Below, one piece after another: positions 8,843-18,077 of a stretch of 64,000 nt of DNA (the stretch's first letter is position 1; every line of letters begins with the position of its first letter). Origin of the DNA: Marinobacter sp. BW6. Lineage in GTDB: Bacteria; Pseudomonadota; Gammaproteobacteria; Pseudomonadales; Oleiphilaceae. Under the pieces are notes generated by a model. That model made no database searches. It was not told the origin of the DNA and saw only the letters and a program-made list of their open reading frames with translations. Both the position numbers and the translations under genes were made by a program. The stretch spans positions 1,612,001-1,676,000 of the forward strand of contig NZ_VIRN01000064.1 in NCBI RefSeq assembly GCF_008107725.1, given 5' to 3'.

Positions 8843-10288
8843 TTGATCCGCTCGTTTTACTGGCACGATTACGAAACCTTCGGCGTAGACCCGGTTCACG
8901 ACAGGCCTTCCCAGTTTGCCGGCGTACGAACCGATGCGGATCTCAACATCATTGAAGACCCGCTGGTAATCTACTGCAAGCCAGCGGATGACTACCTGCC
9001 ATCGCCGGAGGCTTGCCTGATTACCGGCATTACGCCTCAGAAAGCCCTGCAAGACGGTTTTCCGGAGGCCGAGTTTATCGCTCAGATCAACGAGGCCTTC
9101 AGCCAGCCCGGCACCTGTGTGGTGGGTTACAACAGCCTGCGCTTTGACGACGAAGTGACCCGTCACACTCTCTACCGCAATCTGCGCGATCCCTACGCCC
9201 GCGAATGGCAGAATGGCAATTCCCGCTGGGACATCATCGACATGGTGCGCCTGACCTATGCGCTACGCCCGGAGGGTATCAACTGGCCCCGCAAGGAAGA
9301 TGGCAGTCCCAGCTTCAAACTGGAGGAACTGACGGTTGCCAACGGCATCGCTCACGAAGCGGCCCACGATGCCATGTCGGATGTTGAGGCAACCATTGCG
9401 GTGGCCAAACTGATCAAGGAGAAACAGCCAAAGCTCTTTGATTTTGTTCTGCAGAACAAGGACAAACACTCCGCCCGGGCCATGCTGGATACCGCCAGCA
9501 TGAAGCCGGTGTTCCACATATCCGCCAAGTACCCGGCCAGCCGGGGTTGCTGTGCGATGGTGGCCCCGGTGGCCGATCATCCCACCAACAAGAACCTGGT
9601 GATCGTCTACGACCTGCGGGAAGACCCCACCGAGTTGATCAACGCCAGCCCTGAGCAGATTCGTGAGCGGGTGTTTACTTCCCAGGCAGAATTGGGGGAG
9701 GGCGTAAGCCGCTTTCCGCTGAAAGGTGTGCAACTAAACAAATGCCCGGTGCTGGCGCCAGCAAAAATGCTTTCCACCCTTTCCCAAGAGCGCCTCGAAG
9801 AACTGGCGCTGGACGGGGATAACTTGCGGGCCAACGTGGCCATGCTGCGAAAGGCCCCGGATCTTCCGGCCAGAATTGCCGAGGCTTTTGACCAGCCCCA
9901 CGAGAGCGACCTTACAGACCCGGACGAACAGCTCTATGCAGGCGGCTTCATCAGCAAGACCGACCGCGAGAAGCTGAACTGGGTGCTGGAGCAGCCGGTG
10001 GAAACTCTCGGCGAGCAGGATGTGACCTTCGAGGATGATCGCCTGCAGGAACTGCTGTTTCGCTATCGGGCGCGGAACTATCCGGGCAGCCTGATGGGTG
10101 AGGAGCTGGAGCGATGGGAGGAGTTTCGAAGCCAGAGGCTAATGCACCCGAAGAAGGGTTGGCGGTCTTTGGAGGCCTATGCCCAGGAATTACAGCGCTT
10201 GGCGGCCGACCCGGAACTGACGCCGGAGAGGCGGCATATTCTTGAGGACTTGCATTTGTATGGGGAGTCTTTGATTCCGTACATCTGA
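8843..10288 (+). CDS. sbcB: Exodeoxyribonuclease I
   Basis: This 3'-to-5' single-strand DNA exonuclease acts in mismatch repair and recombination and interacts with SSB. The 481-aa length matches E. coli ExoI (475). The DnaQ-like catalytic motif is at the very N-terminus (YWHDYETFGVDP, Asp/Glu pair). Exo II and III are recognisable at VVGYNSLRFDDEV and HEAAHDAMSDVEATIAVA. The C-terminal SH3-like and helical domains follow, ending in HLYGESLIPYI. Because catalysis needs HDYE at residues 8-11, the TTG at 8843 is the only feasible start. Its AGGAG at 8829-8833 is inside a stem-loop, so expression may be limited at translation. Confidence 0.95.
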   Translation: MIRSFYWHDYETFGVDPVHDRPSQFAGVRTDADLNIIEDPLVIYCKPADDYLPSPEACLITGITPQKALQDGFPEAEFIAQINEAFSQPGTCVVGYNSLRFDDEVTRHTLYRNLRDPYAREWQNGNSRWDIIDMVRLTYALRPEGINWPRKEDGSPSFKLEELTVANGIAHEAAHDAMSDVEATIAVAKLIKEKQPKLFDFVLQNKDKHSARAMLDTASMKPVFHISAKYPASRGCCAMVAPVADHPTNKNLVIVYDLREDPTELINASPEQIRERVFTSQAELGEGVSRFPLKGVQLNKCPVLAPAKMLSTLSQERLEELALDGDNLRANVAMLRKAPDLPARIAEAFDQPHESDLTDPDEQLYAGGFISKTDREKLNWVLEQPVETLGEQDVTFEDDRLQELLFRYRARNYPGSLMGEELERWEEFRSQRLMHPKKGWRSLEAYAQELQRLAADPELTPERRHILEDLHLYGESLIPYI

Positions 10289-10358
10289 TAAGGATGTTGG
10301 CTCCGTTGGAGCCGCCATTGCGTAGTGCGCCTTCTCCTTCAAGAGAAAGCGCTTTTTT

Positions 10359-10454
10359 GTCGGATTACGGCTTTCGCCTAATCCGACCTACGCGATGAAG
10401 CCTGCGCATACTCCGAAACAAAGTAGGTCGGATTAGGCAGAGCCGTAATCCGAC
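10359..10454. repeat. REPIN: two inverted REP units
   Basis: A minus-orientation unit (10359-10392) and a plus-orientation unit (10423-10454) face each other with their GTAG ends inward across a 30-nt spacer. They lie between the convergent 3' ends of sbcB and the TPR/methyltransferase gene, where they could also stabilise transcript ends. Confidence 0.85.
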
Positions 10455-10460
10455 GATCCA

Positions 10461-12461
10461 TCACCGCCGCTTCACGAAATAAACACTCAAATTCTGCCCC
10501 ATCAAACTCTGCACCTCACTGCCCAGTGCCTCTGCCTGAATCTGCTTCTGAACCGGCCCGGTTGCCAGGCTGTGGCCATCCACATCCCGGGCTTTCACGA
10601 GCTTCCATTCCACCTCGTTACTGGCCATGGCCATCAACTCTTTCAGCTGGGCGGTATCCTGTGGCCGGAACCATCTGTCCCGGCAGCCGCCGAGGCTGTA
10701 GAAATCGGCGTCGGCGGTCAGTTCCTGCCAGGCGGCATCGTTGCGATTGGCAAGAACCATCCGACGGAGCTGGCGCAGCGTCTGGCGGGTGGGTTGAAGC
10801 TTGTGCTCGGCAACCAGTTTGCGAATCTGTTTGTCGCCGGACGTTTGCTCGGCAATCGCGGTGTGCATGTGCACCACAGCGCCGGAGCCGGTGGCCTGGT
10901 TAACCAGAGCCGCTAGAGACAAAGTGGTCATGGCGGGCGAGGGCAAGCGACCGACTTCAATCCAGTGCACCTGGTGGCCATCCGCCACAAAACGCTGGGC
11001 GATGGACCAGGGCCAGAACACGATGTTGTCCACGCCCATTTCGTTGGCCATACGGGTGGCTTTGGCGATGTTGGCCAGGGATTCATCCACCGCGATCACT
11101 TCCACATCGTCCAGATAGCTGGCCAGTTCCATCGCCCGCTGGCCGGACTGCGCACCGCACACCATGATGCGAAGGGTGACCGGAAGGTTTTCGGTGCCCA
11201 GCCCCAGTTCGGTAGCCATCAATGTTTTAAGGCTGCTTTCGGTGCGATAGGCCAACCGAGACCAGGACGGCCAGGCCTGGGGAGCATCGGTCTTCTCCAA
11301 ACAGAGCTCTTCGGCTTTCTCATCGAAGTTCTGCTTGATGGCTTCCTCTTCGGCCCGGTCGTAATAGCTGGCGGCCAAGACTGGCTGCAATGCCAGGGGC
11401 CAGTCCACCAGGTTCCACTGGCCAAGCTGGACGGCGAAGGGCTGGTGGAAGAGAGCGCCATACATCGCGCTGATCATCAGTGAGCCGATGAGTCCGTCCT
11501 GCTCCTCACCAAGGGCGAACTGGGCCTGGATGCTGTCGTTGATGGCAGAGGCCAGTCGCTCTTCGTCGTCTTCTGCTGCCAGGGCATAACCGGTTCTGTC
11601 GGCGTATTGAGCGATGGCCAGTGTCAGTCGTTGCAGTTCGTCCCGAAGTTCAACGGTTTGTGCGACCTCGGCAATGATTGCCCGACGAAGCATTGTCACC
11701 AGTTCTTCCACGACCGGATTTGGCATCAGGGTTTTCTGGAGAGCAAGGATCAGCAGTTCATCTTCGCTGGCGGCATCCAGGAAAATCTGTGCATCCGGGT
11801 TATCCAGATCGTACTGTTGATGAATAATCGCGCCGACAAACCGACCCAATTCCTGGTGCGGCAAACCATCCCGCTGAAGCAGAGCGATAGCATCCTGGGC
11901 CAGGGCGGAATCCGCCTTATTTACTTCCAAGTGCTGGGCGCAGGTCAGCATGCCGCTGTAAACGGAATCCCATTCGGCGCCGGTTTCCAGAAGCTTGCGG
12001 TAATGCAGGTAGGCCACATCGAACTGGCCCTGCAACCGCTTGGCGTGGGCAACGCCGCAGAAAGCGGCGGCAGATTGCCGCTCGCAGTCCAGGGCTTGCA
12101 GGAAATACTGCTCTGCAAGCGCCGGCCGCTCGGTTTTCAGGGCCCAGTAACCCAGGTTGCAATACTGCTGAACCTGGCCCGGCTGATGGTCCAGGCTGGC
12201 GTTGAACAGGGTGTGTGCCTTCTCAAGCTGCCCGTCGTCCATCTCCACACGGCCAAGCAGGCCCAGCCCACCGGCATGCTCCGGCTCCAGAGCCAGCGCC
12301 TCGTTCAGATAGCTCCGGCATTCCTGCCGGGCCTTTAGCCGCTGAATATGGCTGAGGCCGTTGCTGTTAGACTCCCCATAGGCAAGATTGGCCTGCAGAA
12401 GCAGGCGGGCAACCTGGGCCTGTTGGGATTGGGATACCTGGACTTGATGCTTGGCTTGCAT
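10461..12461 (-). CDS. TPR-repeat/SAM-methyltransferase-like protein of the flagellar island
   Basis: The product is 666 aa when started at the ATG at 12461, which has AGGTG 6 nt upstream; an upstream in-frame start would add 13 unlikely residues. The N-terminal third holds tetratricopeptide-like helical repeats (HAGGLGLLGRVEMDDGQLEK, CNLGYWALKTERPALAEQYF). The middle is helical. A Rossmann methyltransferase-like segment, LRIMVCGAQSGQRAMELASY, continues into VEVIAVDESLANIAKA. The gene lies beside flagellin and Maf genes and has its own sigma-54-type promoter, so a role in flagellin modification such as methylation of a filament sugar or lysine is a reasonable inference. Target and activity are unproven; the C-terminal part has no motif I recognise. 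Confidence 0.75.
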   Translation of the reverse strand: MQAKHQVQVSQSQQAQVARLLLQANLAYGESNSNGLSHIQRLKARQECRSYLNEALALEPEHAGGLGLLGRVEMDDGQLEKAHTLFNASLDHQPGQVQQYCNLGYWALKTERPALAEQYFLQALDCERQSAAAFCGVAHAKRLQGQFDVAYLHYRKLLETGAEWDSVYSGMLTCAQHLEVNKADSALAQDAIALLQRDGLPHQELGRFVGAIIHQQYDLDNPDAQIFLDAASEDELLILALQKTLMPNPVVEELVTMLRRAIIAEVAQTVELRDELQRLTLAIAQYADRTGYALAAEDDEERLASAINDSIQAQFALGEEQDGLIGSLMISAMYGALFHQPFAVQLGQWNLVDWPLALQPVLAASYYDRAEEEAIKQNFDEKAEELCLEKTDAPQAWPSWSRLAYRTESSLKTLMATELGLGTENLPVTLRIMVCGAQSGQRAMELASYLDDVEVIAVDESLANIAKATRMANEMGVDNIVFWPWSIAQRFVADGHQVHWIEVGRLPSPAMTTLSLAALVNQATGSGAVVHMHTAIAEQTSGDKQIRKLVAEHKLQPTRQTLRQLRRMVLANRNDAAWQELTADADFYSLGGCRDRWFRPQDTAQLKELMAMASNEVEWKLVKARDVDGHSLATGPVQKQIQAEALGSEVQSLMGQNLSVYFVKRR

Positions 12462-12545
12462 GGGACACCTCGTTATATTTGCCGCAATCCAGAGCGGCAA
12501 AGGTCTGCAGTTTTTTGACGGTTTGCCGTGCTTTGAGGGAGGTGT

Positions 12546-12561
12546 TGCGAAAGGTGTGCCA
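12546..12561 (-). promoter_or_regulatory. Sigma-54 promoter of the TPR/methyltransferase gene
   Basis: On the minus strand TGGCACACCTTTCGCA has the required GG at -24 and GC at -12 with ten bases between, close to consensus TGGCAC-N5-TTGCA. It lies 85 nt before the ATG, nearly the same distance as the sigma-54 site of the neighbouring flagellin. Confidence 0.75.
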
Positions 12562-12611
12562 GTTTGTGCGGCGGAGGGATTAAAGCGAAAGGGGGATTGT
12601 TTTACCCAAGA

Positions 12612-12638
12612 AAGAAGGGCCCGGTTCTTACCGGGCCC
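12612..12638 (-). terminator. Terminator of the minus-strand flagellin gene
   Basis: A perfect nine-bp stem, GGGCCCGGT with ACCGGGCCC, is followed on the minus strand by TTCTTTCTT. It lies 22 nt beyond the flagellin stop. Confidence 0.85.
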
Positions 12639-12659
12639 TCTCAGGTCCTCTTCGCGCCT

Positions 12660-14159
12660 TTAACCTTGCAGTAACTGCAGCACCTGCTGCGGTCTTGCGT
12701 TGGCTTGGGCCAGAACGGACAGGCCAGCCTGCTGGAGAACCTGGGTTCGGGCCAGTTCGGCGGTTTCTGCAGCAAAGTCTGCATCACGAATCCGGCTTTG
12801 CGAGGCAGAGAGGTTTTCCGATGTGGTGCTAAGGTTCTGGATGGTGGATTCAAATCGGTTTTGTACGGCACCCAGTTCCGCCCGGTGGCCATTGATCGTA
12901 TCAATGGCGTAATCCACTGCAATCATCGCCCGGTCTGCACCCTCACGGGTGGATATATCCAGAAAATCCGCAGACAGCGCGTCGATTTCGGTGGAGCCTT
13001 CAACACTAATGCCTATAGTCTCACCGCCGGCGCTCCCGGCAATGTCTACTTGGAATCCTTCACTGAACTGGGAGGAGAATATTATGTTGGTGTTGCTTGC
13101 GTCGAGATTTGCAGATACACCTGTTCGATTAGATTCCGCATTCATTTTGGCGACTATATCGTTTATTGAGGTTGCATCTCTCACCTCAATGCTGACGACA
13201 TCGCCGGTTTCGGGATCAGTTACGTCAACATCGAACGTTATAGTATTCCCTTGCTCAAAATACTCTTTGACGGTGGTGGAGTTTGACGCCCCACTTACAG
13301 CCTGGTTGTTAAATGCGGTGCTAAATGCGGTGGAATTAAGCGTGTATCCGTCTTCCAGGCTGTTGCCAAGAGTGAACTCGGTCCCTGATCCGAACGGTTC
13401 TATAGTCAACCCATTGATGTCAGGATTATTGCGAACCTGCTCCCTGAACTGGGCAATAAAGTCATCCCGGCTGGTGGCTTCTTCAATATAGATTCGTCCG
13501 ATAGGATCAGTAGTCGCGCCACTTCCCAAAGCGATCTCTATTTCCCCTGTGACGCCGCCGCTAAATATGTTTGCCGCGAAATCGAATGCAGCCGACGATG
13601 CCGGGTTTAGTGCCAGGTCAGAGAAGAGTTGGGTCTGGTCAATTACAGCGCCGATTTGGCTGCCTCTCGTATCCAACCCGCTGACACCGATTGTTTCACC
13701 CGTATTCGCACCCACCTGGAAGGTTTGTGTCCTAAAGGTGCCGTCGAGAACCTTCAGGCCGTTAAATGAGGTTTGAGAAGCGATTCGGTTGATCTCTTCC
13801 AGGCGCTGCTGGACTTCTTGATTGAGCGCCTGTCGGTCGGAATTGCTATTGGTCGCGTTTGCCGATTGAACGGCCAATTCCCGAATCCGCTGGAGGTTAT
13901 TCGTAACCTCGTCCAGAGCGCCCTCAGCTGTTTGGGCCAGGGAAATGCCATCATTGGCATTGCGCTGGGCCATATTCAGGCCGGTGATCTGCGATTGGAA
14001 GCGCTCTGAGATTGCCAGACCCGCGGCGTCATCTTTCGCGGAGTTAATTCTCAGTCCCGAGGAAAGCCGCTGCAACGCAACGTTTGCGTCGCTTTGCGAA
14101 GCGTTCAGGTTTCGCTGGGCGTTCAGCGACGCGATATTGGTGTTGATGATCTGAGGCAT
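12660..14159 (-). CDS. fliC: Flagellin, 499 aa
   Basis: A structural subunit of the flagellar filament. The conserved N-terminal D0/D1 region starts MPQIINTNIASLNAQRNL and includes [20 protein letters not shown]. The C-terminal D1/D0 region ends with ARPQQVLQLLQG. The central variable domain (about 170-400) is rich in S, T, D and G and offers many sites for O-glycosylation by the adjacent Maf-like enzyme. The first 160 residues are very similar to the second flagellin at 16805, but the central domain differs in length and sequence. It is transcribed leftward from a sigma-54-type promoter with its own terminator, so it forms a single-gene unit. Such duplicate flagellins often have different expression timing or filament position. 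Confidence 0.96.
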   Translation of the reverse strand: MPQIINTNIASLNAQRNLNASQSDANVALQRLSSGLRINSAKDDAAGLAISERFQSQITGLNMAQRNANDGISLAQTAEGALDEVTNNLQRIRELAVQSANATNSNSDRQALNQEVQQRLEEINRIASQTSFNGLKVLDGTFRTQTFQVGANTGETIGVSGLDTRGSQIGAVIDQTQLFSDLALNPASSAAFDFAANIFSGGVTGEIEIALGSGATTDPIGRIYIEEATSRDDFIAQFREQVRNNPDINGLTIEPFGSGTEFTLGNSLEDGYTLNSTAFSTAFNNQAVSGASNSTTVKEYFEQGNTITFDVDVTDPETGDVVSIEVRDATSINDIVAKMNAESNRTGVSANLDASNTNIIFSSQFSEGFQVDIAGSAGGETIGISVEGSTEIDALSADFLDISTREGADRAMIAVDYAIDTINGHRAELGAVQNRFESTIQNLSTTSENLSASQSRIRDADFAAETAELARTQVLQQAGLSVLAQANARPQQVLQLLQG

Positions 14160-14244
14160 TGTCAGTTCTCCCTGCTCAGAATTGCCGCAAGTTCCTTTAA
14201 TGAGCTTGCCGGACGAAAGTCGTTAGTTTGCCGTTTCTCGATTA

Positions 14245-14262
14245 ATGCGATGATCGTGCCAA
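14245..14262 (-). promoter_or_regulatory. Sigma-54 promoter of the minus-strand flagellin
   Basis: On the minus strand TTGGCACGATCATCGCAT matches TGGCACG-N4-TTGCA with one change and the correct GG-N10-GC spacing. It lies 86 nt before the flagellin ATG. Regulation by FleQ or FleR with RpoN is expected from Pseudomonas. The rest of the 338-bp gap (14160-14497) is AT-rich, with no further gene and no clear promoter for the rightward Maf gene. Confidence 0.8.
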
Positions 14263-14497
14263 GTTCTTTAAGTTCTTTTTAATGCAATGAATATAATAGA
14301 AATATTTATAATGGAGGTCGCTGTTTTAGAGGTGGGCGGCAAAATTCTGGCGACTGTTTAAGGAATGATCTTGCCGGCTCCGGGTTATTTTCAATGTATG
14401 AGATTGATGCAGGGCTGTGGCAAAATCGGTCTATCCCTCTTAGTCAGGGATGCCCAGGAAGACTTTCAAGATTTGAACCTTGCCTCCGGAGTAATTC

Positions 14498-16645
14498 ATG
14501 GCGAAGAAGCGTAAGACGCAGAACCAACAGCCGCAGGACGATAGCAAAGTATTCATGCAGCGACTGCAGAAGAATCTTGAATTCTTCAAGAAGCGCCGAC
14601 CGGAAATCTACAAGCTGCTTGCGAGCATGGAACTTCAGCGCGTTGAGTTGGTGGTTACACCAGGCAGGAACGATGTCGACATGGTCGCTAACGGCCAGTC
14701 TTGTTATCGGGGCGTGGCCAAAGAGTATTCGCTGGATGAAGCAGAGCATGTTCTGGAGGAAAATCCTGAGAGTAAGAGAATTCGAACCTTCTCGCCTCCC
14801 GGGGACGCGGCTTACCGAAAAGAAAATTTCGCTGACAGAATATTACGGCGCATTATAGAAGCTAGCCCGGTAACCCCAAATAATTTTAATGGTTATATCC
14901 GCGGCAATATTTTTCCATCGATGGTTTTTCTTGGTTGTGGCCTCGGTTACCACATCGACGTACTTACGAAGAAAGCTCCTATCATTAACGGTATTATTAT
15001 TGAGCGGGAACCGGAGAAATTTGCTGTAAGCCTCTACACAGTCGACTGGGAGAAAATCTGCTCGCGCTTCGCGCGTAAGGGCTTCTCTCTGACATTTGCT
15101 ATTGGTAAGGCTGATCAGCCTGAGGAAATTCGGCGGCTGGTAAGTCAGTACATGACCAAAGACGTACCTTTTTATCCGTTCTTCTCTACATACTATAATC
15201 ATCTTGCAGATGTTGAATTGGCCAAAGCCGTAATGGAGAACGCCAACGATCTCGCCGTGATCAGCGCAAACTGGTCTAATTACGATAACGAAATCATGAG
15301 GCTCTCCAATACTGCCCATAACATTCGGCAGGGGGGGCAATTTTTGCCACGGCCTGAATCCAAAACTCAAAATAAGCCATTGGTTGTAGTGGGTAGTGGG
15401 CCGTCTCTGGATAAACGTGTTGAAAGCCTCAAGAAGGTTCGTGATAAAGTTGTAGTTGTGAGTGCAGGGACAGCATTAAGACCTTTGTTGGCTCACGGGG
15501 TTAAGCCCGATTATCATGCCGAGCTGGATCCTGCTTACCTTATATACCAACTTTTGTCTGATATTGGAGAAGACAGGATTAGGGATATACCGCTTTTGGC
15601 GGTTAATGAAATCAATCCATTCGTGCCCACCTTATTCGATAAGATTTTCTACTACTTTAAGATGGACAACGCACATCCCTCATTATTGGGTGTGTCACAG
15701 CGTTCGTTCTCCAACTGTAACCCCACGGTCACGAACGCAGCGCTGTCAATTGGTCACTCGTTGGGCTTCAGTACTATTTACCTATTTGGTACGGATTATG
15801 GTTTTGAAGATGCGAATAAAGACCATTCCAGCAAATCTGTGTATGGGGATGCTACAGATTCCGCCATTGCGGAGGAGATTCAAAGGCGTGTTCAGACTAC
15901 GATGAAGAAGCGCCGAGTTTTCAAAACCCCGTCTGTTGATGGTGGCACTGTGCTGACACGTGATGACTATTATTCGGCGAAGCGCTCCGTGGAAGATTTG
16001 ATTTACAGGCTGAAATCTTCCGAAACGCCTCCTCAGGTTTTCAATTGCGCGGATGGGGCCGTCATTGATGGTGCTCAATGGTTGGCAGAGCCTGATTTTT
16101 TAGAGCAGATTAAAACAACTGGTCAGGGCGCTTCCTTTAATGCCGCTGATACCTTCCAGGGTCTAGCGGAACCGATTAACGCAGACTCTTTCGATGAAGC
16201 CCTCGAAGATCTCCACAAAGAGCTTAAGAGAGTCTGCGCCCAACACACGAGATCTGTGAAATCTGCTCGGCTTGGGGGGCGGAGAGATCTTTGCACGCTA
16301 GTCAACGATATCCGGGAGCAGCTTAATGTAGTTCGTCCACTCCCCGGCAAGGGTAAGGTTACTGGCTCCCAACTGATGACCCACCAGTTACTGAAAGGCT
16401 CTCTCCAACATTTTCTTTATGTGGGTGTTTGTCATGGTATGGCTTGTGAAAATGATGCTGAACTTCAGGAATTCATGAAGCGTTGGGAGGATGGTTTTTT
16501 GAAGTTTCTGGCAAGCGTGCCGGGCCACTTTGCGAAGGTAATGCTGGAGAAGCGATTGTTGCATACGGATCCCTGGGCAAAACGCTTCATCGGTGATCGG
16601 GATCCGGAGTTTGTGCCAGACGATGAAGCTGTTTCTGAAGACTGA
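14498..16645 (+). CDS. Maf-like DUF115 motility accessory factor (flagellin glycosyltransferase)
   Basis: A 715-aa cytoplasmic protein of the DUF115/MptE-like family. Maf proteins of this class transfer nonulosonic acids (pseudaminic or legionaminic type) to Ser/Thr of flagellin before export. An N-terminal domain (about 1-270, with FPSMVFLGCGLGYH) is followed by the core signature VVVGSGPSLDKR (about residue 298). SAGTALRPLLAHGVKPDYHAELDP and the FGTDYGF motif (about 430) follow. The C-terminus is helical. GGAG lies 8 nt before the ATG. The gene sits between two divergent flagellins, which strongly suggests that they are its substrates. The nonulosonic acid synthesis genes are not in the window. 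Confidence 0.88.
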   Translation: MAKKRKTQNQQPQDDSKVFMQRLQKNLEFFKKRRPEIYKLLASMELQRVELVVTPGRNDVDMVANGQSCYRGVAKEYSLDEAEHVLEENPESKRIRTFSPPGDAAYRKENFADRILRRIIEASPVTPNNFNGYIRGNIFPSMVFLGCGLGYHIDVLTKKAPIINGIIIEREPEKFAVSLYTVDWEKICSRFARKGFSLTFAIGKADQPEEIRRLVSQYMTKDVPFYPFFSTYYNHLADVELAKAVMENANDLAVISANWSNYDNEIMRLSNTAHNIRQGGQFLPRPESKTQNKPLVVVGSGPSLDKRVESLKKVRDKVVVVSAGTALRPLLAHGVKPDYHAELDPAYLIYQLLSDIGEDRIRDIPLLAVNEINPFVPTLFDKIFYYFKMDNAHPSLLGVSQRSFSNCNPTVTNAALSIGHSLGFSTIYLFGTDYGFEDANKDHSSKSVYGDATDSAIAEEIQRRVQTTMKKRRVFKTPSVDGGTVLTRDDYYSAKRSVEDLIYRLKSSETPPQVFNCADGAVIDGAQWLAEPDFLEQIKTTGQGASFNAADTFQGLAEPINADSFDEALEDLHKELKRVCAQHTRSVKSARLGGRRDLCTLVNDIREQLNVVRPLPGKGKVTGSQLMTHQLLKGSLQHFLYVGVCHGMACENDAELQEFMKRWEDGFLKFLASVPGHFAKVMLEKRLLHTDPWAKRFIGDRDPEFVPDDEAVSED

Positions 16646-16688
16646 TCCGGACTGAAACATTTATTTACATAATCCGAGGAAAAAAGTC

Positions 16689-16715
16689 TAAAGAACCCCC
16701 TCGGTGTGCCGTTAA
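16689..16715 (+). promoter_or_regulatory. Sigma-28 (FliA) promoter of the plus-strand flagellin
   Basis: TAAAGAAC, an 11-nt spacer and GCCGTTAA match the flagellar sigma-28 consensus (TAAAGTTT-N11-GCCGATAA) with four mismatches and exact spacing. It lies 90 nt before the flagellin ATG. Confidence 0.8.
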
Positions 16716-16804
16716 GTCAAGTAACAGGGCGCGGCACCTCAACTGGAAAGCGGGGGTCTGGCCTTCACCAAGCAAAACTTAAACGGTTTTATAGGAGAAG
16801 CACT

Positions 16805-18007
16805 ATGGCTCTCGGTATCAATACCAACGTTGCCTCACTCTCGGCTCAAAATCAGCTGAATAAATCCCAAGGTATGAATGATCAAGCCTTAGAAAGGTTG
16901 TCTTCAGGCCTTCGCATTAACTCAGCAAAGGACGATGCCGCTGGTCTGGCGATTTCAACACGCTTTCAGTCCCAGATCAGTGGTCTGAATGTGGCGACTC
17001 GAAACGCTAATGACGGGATTTCTTTGGCGCAGACTGCTGAGGGGGCCCTGGATGAGATTACCAATAACCTTCAGCGTATTCGTGAGCTTTCGGTTCAGGC
17101 AGCGAATGCGACCAATAGCAGTTCCGATCGTGAGGCTCTGAATGATGAGGTTCAGCAGCGCATCTCTGAGATTGACCGTATATCGTCTCAAACTGCGTTT
17201 AATGGGCTTAAAGTACTGGATGGAACTTTCGGCCAGGCATCTTTTCAAGTTGGTGCTAATGCGGGTGAGACCATTGGTGTAAATCTCACGCAGAGCACAC
17301 GTCAGGATTCTATCGGTGAGGTCTTCCAGAGTACTGCAGCTCAAAACTTTGAGGTGGGTGATGTCTCTGGGGCTGCTGCGGGTGGTGCGATCACCGTAGC
17401 TCTCGGTTCGGATTTCACCGGAAATGCCATAGCGATTGAGATCGGTGATATTGACGCCGGTTTGGCAGAGGAAGGGATTGATAGCCCGACATCGGGACAA
17501 AGAGCTCAGTTTGTAGCTGATGAGATAAACAGAGCAGGGATTGGTGGGCTGTACGCAGATGTTGTAGATGATGGTGGCACCTCAAAAATCCAGCTCACTG
17601 CGACCGATGAATTGCGATTTGATACCTTTACCGCTGCGGCAGGAGCGACAGCGCAATCACTTGACACTGGCGCTAACGTCGCTGCTGAGACTGGTAGTCT
17701 AGAGGACTTGTCGGTGAGCACTGTCGCTGACGCCAACAACGCGATTATTCGAATTGATACGGCGTTGGGCAGCGTCAACGAGCTTCGGGGTCAACTTGGT
17801 GCCGTCCAGAATCGCTTCGAATCAACCATCGCTAACTTGAGTACGTCGGTTGAAAATCTGAGCGCCTCTAACAGTCGAATACTGGACGCTGACTTCGCGG
17901 CAGAAACTGCCAACCTGGCCAAGTCCCAGGTGCTGCAGCAGGCCGGTATTTCGGTCCTGGCTCAGGCGAACGCCCGTCCGCAGCAGGTTCTGTCCCTCCT
18001 GCAGTAA
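16805..18007 (+). CDS. fliC: Flagellin, 400 aa
   Basis: The second filament subunit. It begins [18 protein letters not shown] and shares the [20 protein letters not shown] core. The C-terminal [13 protein letters not shown] is canonical. The start is ATG 16805 after TAGGAGAAGC; the open frame extends upstream but without homology. The central domain (about 165-310) is Ala/Gly/Asp-rich and shorter than in the other flagellin. A sigma-28 promoter marks it as a late, FliA-dependent gene, whereas the minus-strand flagellin has a sigma-54 site. It leads the fliC-flaG block, with a hairpin before flaG. It is a probable substrate of the upstream Maf-like protein. Confidence 0.96.
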   Translation: MALGINTNVASLSAQNQLNKSQGMNDQALERLSSGLRINSAKDDAAGLAISTRFQSQISGLNVATRNANDGISLAQTAEGALDEITNNLQRIRELSVQAANATNSSSDREALNDEVQQRISEIDRISSQTAFNGLKVLDGTFGQASFQVGANAGETIGVNLTQSTRQDSIGEVFQSTAAQNFEVGDVSGAAAGGAITVALGSDFTGNAIAIEIGDIDAGLAEEGIDSPTSGQRAQFVADEINRAGIGGLYADVVDDGGTSKIQLTATDELRFDTFTAAAGATAQSLDTGANVAAETGSLEDLSVSTVADANNAIIRIDTALGSVNELRGQLGAVQNRFESTIANLSTSVENLSASNSRILDADFAAETANLAKSQVLQQAGISVLAQANARPQQVLSLLQ

Positions 18008-18023
18008 GGGATTAGCGGTAACG

Positions 18024-18045
18024 GCCGGAACCTTCAGGTTCCGGC
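18024..18045 (+). terminator. Hairpin between flagellin and flaG
   Basis: A nine-bp stem, GCCGGAACC with GGTTCCGGC, closes a TTCA loop. The trailing sequence TTAAC has few Ts, so it is likely a partial terminator or an mRNA-stabilising 3' end that lowers flaG relative to flagellin. Confidence 0.7.
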
Positions 18046-18077
18046 TTAACGCCGTTGAAGGATAGCGAGGTAAAGCT

